From JAAYZQ01 sp034428935 (GTDB lineage Bacteria > Chloroflexota > Anaerolineae > JAAYZQ01): DNA of 18,909 bases. The translations under genes were made by a program, and so were the position numbers. The stretch covers positions 1 through 18,909 of the forward strand of contig DAOUHB010000194.1 of the NCBI GenBank assembly GCA_034428935.1, in the 5' to 3' direction. Every line of letters starts with the position of its first letter. Within the stretch, counting starts at the first letter, position 1. Below the pieces are notes generated by a model. The model saw only the letters and a program-made list of their open reading frames with translations, had not been told where the DNA came from and did no database searches. This document shows, piece after piece, positions 15,861-18,909 of the stretch.

Positions 15861-15941
15861 CAAGACGCGAAGGCACCGAGCCACGAGGAATTTTACGATA
15901 AGGGCATTTTTCCTTTATAATCTTGGTGCCTTCGTGTCTTG
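15861..15941 (+). repeat. 81-base fold-back repeat element (MITE/REP-like)
   Basis: The left arm CAAGACGCGAAGGCACCGAG (15861-15880) and the right arm CTTGGTGCCTTCGTGTCTTG (15922-15941) are inverted copies that differ at 2 of 20 positions. Both differences become G-U pairs in RNA, so the stem is fully paired. Inside, ATAAGGG (15898-15904) pairs with CCTTTAT (15912-15918) with one wobble. The centre is sharply AT-rich in a GC-rich region. Fold-back elements with similar gacacgaaggcac arms are familiar, dispersed between genes, in several environmental bacterial lineages. No transposase is present, so any movement would need a helper in trans. Confidence 0.75.
15892..15921 (+). promoter_or_regulatory. 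Candidate promoter inside the fold-back element
   Basis: A perfect TATAAT (15916-15921) lies 18 bases after TTTACG (15892-15897), which matches the -35 consensus at 4 of 6 positions. Transcription would start near 15928, about 50 bases before the GTG of the GH13_18 gene. The overlap with the right repeat arm means the leader RNA could not form the full stem. The -35 is weak and the region is AT-rich, so chance is possible. Confidence 0.4.
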
Positions 15942-15976
15942 TGCCCTGGTTTATCGAGCAGGCCTGGAGGAGCAGA

Positions 15977-17440
15977 GTGGACCTGAGAAACTGTGTGCAG
16001 CTCATCACCTACGCCGACGCGCTGGGCGGCGACCTCCGCGCCCTGGACGCACTGCTGTCCGGGCCCCTGGATGGCCTGTTCGGGGGGGTACACATCCTGC
16101 CCTTCTTTCCCTCCTCGGGCGACCGGGGCTTTGCGCCCATCACCTACCGGGAGGTCGAGCCGCGCTTTGGCACCTGGGAAGATGTCCGGCGCCTGGGCGC
16201 CCGCTTTGACCTGGTGGCCGACCTCATGGTCAACCACGTCTCGCGGCGCTCGGCCTACTTCCAGGACTTTCAGCGGCGGGGGCGCCGGTCAGAGTTCGCC
16301 GACCTCTTTTTGACGCTGGACAAGGTGTGGCCCGGCGGCGAGCCCCCACAGGAGGACCTGGCGCGCATCGCCCTGCGCCGGCCCGTGCACCCCTTTGTCG
16401 ACGTGAGGGTGGAAGAGACGGGCGAGGTGGAGCGAGTGTGGGCCACCTTCGGCCAGCGCGACTGGTCGGAGCAGATCGACCTCGACGTGGGCTCGCCCCT
16501 CACCTGGCAGTGGCTGACGGGCGAGCTGCGCTTCCTGCGCGAGCAGGCCATCCGCATCGTGCGCCTCGACGCCGTGGGGTACGTCGTCAAGAAGCCGGGC
16601 ACCAGCATGTTTTTCGTCGAGCCCGAGCTGTACGAGTTTCTTGACCGCCTGCACGCTTTTGCGGCGTCCATCGGCCTGGACCTGCTGCCCGAGGTGCACG
16701 CTCCCTTTGCCACCCAGATCAAGCTGGCCCGGCGCGGCTACTGGGTCTATGATTTCGTCCTTCCCCTGCTGGTGCTCCACGCCCTGGAGACGGGGAGCAG
16801 CCGGAAGCTGCGGGCCCACCTGGCAGCCTCGCCCGCCCGGCAGTTCACCACCCTCGACTGCCACGATGGCATCCCCGTCCAGCCCGACCTGGACGGCATC
16901 CTGGGGGTGCGCGAAAGCCGGGCGGTGGTCGACCGGCTCCTGGCCCGGGGAGCGAACCTGACCCGCCTGCTCCACACCCACGGCCGGGCCAGCGATTTCA
17001 ACGCCCACCAGGTGAACTGCACCTACTACTCGGCCGTGGGCGCCGACGACGACGCCTACCTGGCGGCCCGCGCCATCCAGCTCTGCGCCCCCGGCATCCC
17101 CCAGGTGTACTATACCGGGCTACTGGCCGGCGAGAACGACCACGTCGCCGTCGAGGCCACGGGCGAGGGGCGGGCCATCAACCGCCACGACTACTCCCGG
17201 GCCGAGATCGACCGGGCCCTGCAAAGGCCCGTCGTGCAGCGCCTGTTGCGCCTCATCCACTTCCGCAACGATCACCCCGCCACCAGCCCGCTGCGCGTCC
17301 TCGACTCGGAGGACGGGGCCCTGCGCCTGGCCTGGCAGAGCGGCCCCACCGCCTGCTCCCTGGACGTCAGCCTCGACACGCCCGCCGCCACCCTGCGAAC
17401 AGAGGATGCGTGCGGTCGCTTGGAAGAGCTGCGGGTGTAA
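15977..17440 (+). CDS. GH13_18 glucoside phosphorylase (sucrose phosphorylase family)
   Basis: The 487 aa protein resembles sucrose phosphorylase along its whole length, from VQLITYADALGG onward. Enzymes of this subfamily transfer glucose from sucrose, sucrose 6'-phosphate, glucosylglycerol or glucosylglycerate to phosphate, giving glucose 1-phosphate. The nucleophile is Asp198 in RLDAVGY, the acid/base Glu239 in LPEVHAP, and the stabiliser Asp297 in LDCHDGI. VNHVS, GDRGF and INRHDYS keep the glucose-binding site. The acceptor loop is shorter than in Bifidobacterium sucrose phosphorylase, and THGRASDFNAHQVN puts His344 before Gln345 where Tyr-Gln is usual, so the acceptor is uncertain. GTG 15977 is chosen because GGAGGAG (15966-15972) precedes it and the protein then starts like its family; the frame upstream runs through the repeat. 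It may be driven by its own promoter. The stop lies 3 bases from the convergent kinase gene's stop. Confidence 0.85.
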   Translation: MDLRNCVQLITYADALGGDLRALDALLSGPLDGLFGGVHILPFFPSSGDRGFAPITYREVEPRFGTWEDVRRLGARFDLVADLMVNHVSRRSAYFQDFQRRGRRSEFADLFLTLDKVWPGGEPPQEDLARIALRRPVHPFVDVRVEETGEVERVWATFGQRDWSEQIDLDVGSPLTWQWLTGELRFLREQAIRIVRLDAVGYVVKKPGTSMFFVEPELYEFLDRLHAFAASIGLDLLPEVHAPFATQIKLARRGYWVYDFVLPLLVLHALETGSSRKLRAHLAASPARQFTTLDCHDGIPVQPDLDGILGVRESRAVVDRLLARGANLTRLLHTHGRASDFNAHQVNCTYYSAVGADDDAYLAARAIQLCAPGIPQVYYTGLLAGENDHVAVEATGEGRAINRHDYSRAEIDRALQRPVVQRLLRLIHFRNDHPATSPLRVLDSEDGALRLAWQSGPTACSLDVSLDTPAATLRTEDACGRLEELRV

Positions 17441-17443
17441 CGT

Positions 17444-18037
17444 CTAGCGGGCCCTTGCCGCGTTGAGAAGCCTGAACGCCGTGGGCGGGGCGCCCGACTC
17501 CAGGCAGCCCTTGATCGCCTGGGCGCACTCCTCGGGGCTCATGAGGGAGGTATCGACTTCCAGATCGTACACGGCGAGGGCGTGCACCAGCTTGAACTGG
17601 GCGCGGGCCTGGCCCAGCGTCCTGTTCTTGCGCGCCCTTTCCCGCGCTTCCAGCACGCTCAGCGGGCAGCGAACGGCCACCAACCACGCCGGCAGGTCGT
17701 GAAACAGCGCAGTGCATTCCGCCACCCAGCGCGGCTCAACCAGGACGTGGTCGGCCACCACGTTCATGCCCTGGCGGGCGGCTGCGGCGATGGCGTAATG
17801 CATGGCGCCAAATAGCCGGTGCCCGGTCTCGCCGGCCTGCGTTGCCAGGCCCAGCACATCGTCCCACAGTGGCCGGTCCAGGTAGCGCTCGGGCATCGCC
17901 CAGATAAACTTGTCGATGCCCAGGTCCAGGTACGGTTCCGAAAAACTCGCTTGCACCGCGCGCAGCACGCTCGTCTTGCCCGAGCTGGACGTGCCGTTCA
18001 GCAGGATGATCGTGCCAGGTTGAAGGCCCATGGGCAT
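17444..18037 (-). CDS. Chloramphenicol phosphotransferase-like P-loop kinase
   Basis: The 197 aa protein matches the CPT-like family of small P-loop kinases. It begins MPMGLQPGTIILLNGTSSSGKTS with a Walker A at Gly15-Ser23. Asp42 in LGIDKFIW corresponds to the catalytic Asp region of chloramphenicol phosphotransferase. ADHVLVEPRW, the RERARKNRTLGQARAQF arginine-rich lid and VHALAVYDLEVDTS follow in family order. The Streptomyces enzyme phosphorylates the 3'-OH of chloramphenicol for self-protection, but most relatives have unknown substrates, so drug resistance should not be assumed. ATG 18037 has GGAAG 4 bases upstream; ATG 18031 is an alternative with 10-base spacing. It lies 34 bases after the EAD gene's stop on the same strand and is probably its operon partner. 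It ends tail-to-tail with the GH13_18 gene. Confidence 0.8.
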   Translation of the reverse strand: MPMGLQPGTIILLNGTSSSGKTSVLRAVQASFSEPYLDLGIDKFIWAMPERYLDRPLWDDVLGLATQAGETGHRLFGAMHYAIAAAARQGMNVVADHVLVEPRWVAECTALFHDLPAWLVAVRCPLSVLEARERARKNRTLGQARAQFKLVHALAVYDLEVDTSLMSPEECAQAIKGCLESGAPPTAFRLLNAARAR

Positions 18038-18071
18038 GGTGCTTCCATCCTTTGCAGCTGTCGAGTCCGGG

Positions 18072-18662
18072 TCAGAGCCGCCGCACGAACTCCTGGAACT
18101 GGTACGGGTTCTCCTCGGCCACGCCCGCCAGGAGCTCGTCCCACAGGAGATAGATCCGCGTGTAGTCGAGGAGCCGGTCCACCATGTCGTCCAATCCCTG
18201 TCCCTGGCCGAACTGGACCAGCACGGCCCGGAAGGGATCGCGCACCTGGCAGAAGCGGCGGAGGCGGGGCCCGTCAAAGGCCGTCGTCAGTAGCCGGCGC
18301 AGGGCGGCGTAGGGCGGATTGTCGGGGTCGATGTGGGGAATGGAAACCGGCGGCGCCGGCGGTTGCTGGCCCGGGTTGGTCGCGTCATCCTCGAGCTGGG
18401 GCAGCAGCGTGCGGGCCAGGGCTGCCAGCCCCTCGTTACCCGGGTACCACTCGGCCGCCTGTCCGATAAGCTCGGCCATCCAGCCCTCCCGCTCGGCGAT
18501 CGAGACCACGTCGAGGATGACATCGTACAGGACGCCACCGCCCGTGAGCTCGTCCAGGCGCCGGTCCAGGCGGATGCGCAGAAAGCGCTCCAGGCCGGCG
18601 CGGTTGAACGCCGCCACGAACGCCTCGATCACCTCGTCGATTTGCTTCCCCGTGAGTTTCAT
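18072..18662 (-). CDS. Effector-associated domain (EAD1-like) protein with a second helical domain
   Basis: The 196 aa protein has two helical domains joined by a proline-rich linker (about residues 91-118, with GQQPPAPPVSIP). Residues 1-90 match the EAD1 pattern: LTGKQIDEVIEAF, FLRIRLDRRLDELTGGG, then AEREGWMAELIGQAA and YPGNEGLAALA. Residues 119-196 (LRRLLTTAFDGPRLRRFC, DDMVDRLLDYTR, LLAGVAEENPYQFQEF) look like another death-like, effector-associated fold; I cannot give its number. Such domains are adaptors that link effectors such as proteases, TIRs or caspases to NTPase sensors by homotypic contacts in bacterial conflict systems. ATG 18662 follows GAGGG by 6 bases, 22 bases after the stop of the protease gene. 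No enzyme domain is present, so it should act as a bridge. A Cys at 138 is not in a catalytic context. Confidence 0.75.
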   Translation of the reverse strand: MKLTGKQIDEVIEAFVAAFNRAGLERFLRIRLDRRLDELTGGGVLYDVILDVVSIAEREGWMAELIGQAAEWYPGNEGLAALARTLLPQLEDDATNPGQQPPAPPVSIPHIDPDNPPYAALRRLLTTAFDGPRLRRFCQVRDPFRAVLVQFGQGQGLDDMVDRLLDYTRIYLLWDELLAGVAEENPYQFQEFVRRL

Positions 18663-18684
18663 GCTCGACCCTCGCCTCGCGAGA

Positions 18685-18909
18685 TCACTCGTCGTCCTCC
18701 GCCGCCGCGCCCAGGTAGCCGCCCAGTCCCTTCTTGCGAAGCCGGCCGGCGATGAGAGTGATGGGGATGCCCTCGTTGTAGCTGGGCATAATGGACGCTG
18801 GATCGCCGCTGTGGTGCAGGGCCACCAGGTTCCAGTTCTGGTCAAAGACCGGCGACCCCGACGAGCCGGGCTCGGTGTTGGTCCGGTAGCGAACCCGCCG
18901 CCCGGCGCC
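18685..18909 (-). CDS. Trypsin-like serine protease, C-terminal part (partial)
   Basis: The last 74 residues of a gene that begins beyond the right edge. They read in from GAGRRVRYRTNTEPGSSG and end LGAAAEDDE. The block NTEPGSSGSPVFDQNW contains the GxSGSPVF motif, whose second Ser in GSSGSP is the trypsin-fold nucleophile, and VALHHSGDP follows as in the family. The catalytic His and Asp are outside the window. Trypsin-like proteases of this type are often fused or linked to EAD1 domains in conflict systems. The adjacent EAD1-like gene, 22 bases downstream, fits that arrangement and suggests the protease is the effector. Whether its N-terminus carries its own EAD cannot be seen. Confidence 0.8.
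   Translation of the reverse strand, partial: GAGRRVRYRTNTEPGSSGSPVFDQNWNLVALHHSGDPASIMPSYNEGIPITLIAGRLRKKGLGGYLGAAAEDDE

Noticed and set aside
15861..15941. Rho-independent terminator of the aldolase gene
   Set aside because: The stem is long but no T-run follows the right arm, and the arms match a dispersed fold-back repeat better. It may still slow transcription.
15923..15976. Longer start for the GH13_18 gene
   Set aside because: This part is the right arm of the fold-back repeat and its flank. Family similarity begins right after GTG 15977, which has a ribosome site.
17819..18469. Plus-strand open frame of 216 codons opposite the kinase and EAD genes
   Set aside because: Arg/Pro/Gly-rich shadow with no motif; the minus strand carries clear CPT-like and EAD genes.
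18663..18845. Extension of the EAD protein upstream to 18845
   Set aside because: That DNA codes for the trypsin-like protease in another frame. ATG 18662 has GAGGG 6 bases upstream and starts at the domain's conserved LTGKQ.
1..18909. CRISPR arrays, rRNA, tRNA or insertion-sequence transposases
   Set aside because: I saw no regularly spaced direct repeats, no recognisable RNA genes and no transposase motifs. The repeats present are short palindromes.

Overview
The window is very GC-rich bacterial DNA, roughly 70% G+C by eye, and is densely coded. It has no intergenic stretch above about 130 bases. I see no 16S, tRNA or lineage marker, so the taxonomy is an inference. The combination of very high GC, fold-back repeats of the 'caagacacgaaggcac' kind, an effector-associated-domain (EAD) conflict module and large GH38 mannosidases is most reminiscent of a Chloroflexota-like bacterium. 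Other high-GC phyla are not excluded.

Positions 1-15848 form one plus-strand run of tightly packed genes that is probably a single operon. It holds the tail of an upstream gene; a short-type GH38 alpha-mannosidase (111-2771); a GH2 beta-mannosidase (2768-5398); a possible 47-49 aa small protein wedged in by start/stop overlaps (5395-5538); a DUF1537 sugar-acid kinase-like protein (5535-6845); a GmhA-like SIS isomerase (6853-7503); a ROK sugar kinase (7500-8468); two tandem long-type GH38 alpha-mannosidases (8470-11733 and 11750-14941); and a class II ketose-bisphosphate aldolase (14994-15848). Several junctions are 4-base start/stop overlaps, which suggests translational coupling.

An 81-base fold-back element (15861-15941) carrying a perfect TATAAT separates this run from a GH13_18 sucrose-phosphorylase-family gene (15977-17440). 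Together the genes look like a catabolic island. Three alpha-mannosidases and a beta-mannosidase would release mannose from glycans or mannosyl solutes, the GH13_18 enzyme would phosphorolyse an alpha-glucoside, and two kinases, an isomerase and an aldolase would take the products to triose phosphates. The actual substrates cannot be read from sequence. Uptake genes are not in the window.

The last 1.5 kb is on the minus strand and ends convergently, 3 bases from the GH13_18 stop. It encodes the C-terminus of a trypsin-like protease running off the right edge, a 196 aa protein with an EAD1-like domain plus a second helical domain, and a chloramphenicol-phosphotransferase-like P-loop kinase. 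This looks like a piece of a conflict/defence or regulated-proteolysis system.

The most unusual items are the EAD/protease/kinase cassette, the coupled small ORF, hairpin-forming repeats that appear to have been captured in frame inside two mannosidase genes, and the divergent motifs of the DUF1537, ROK, aldolase and GH13_18 proteins.
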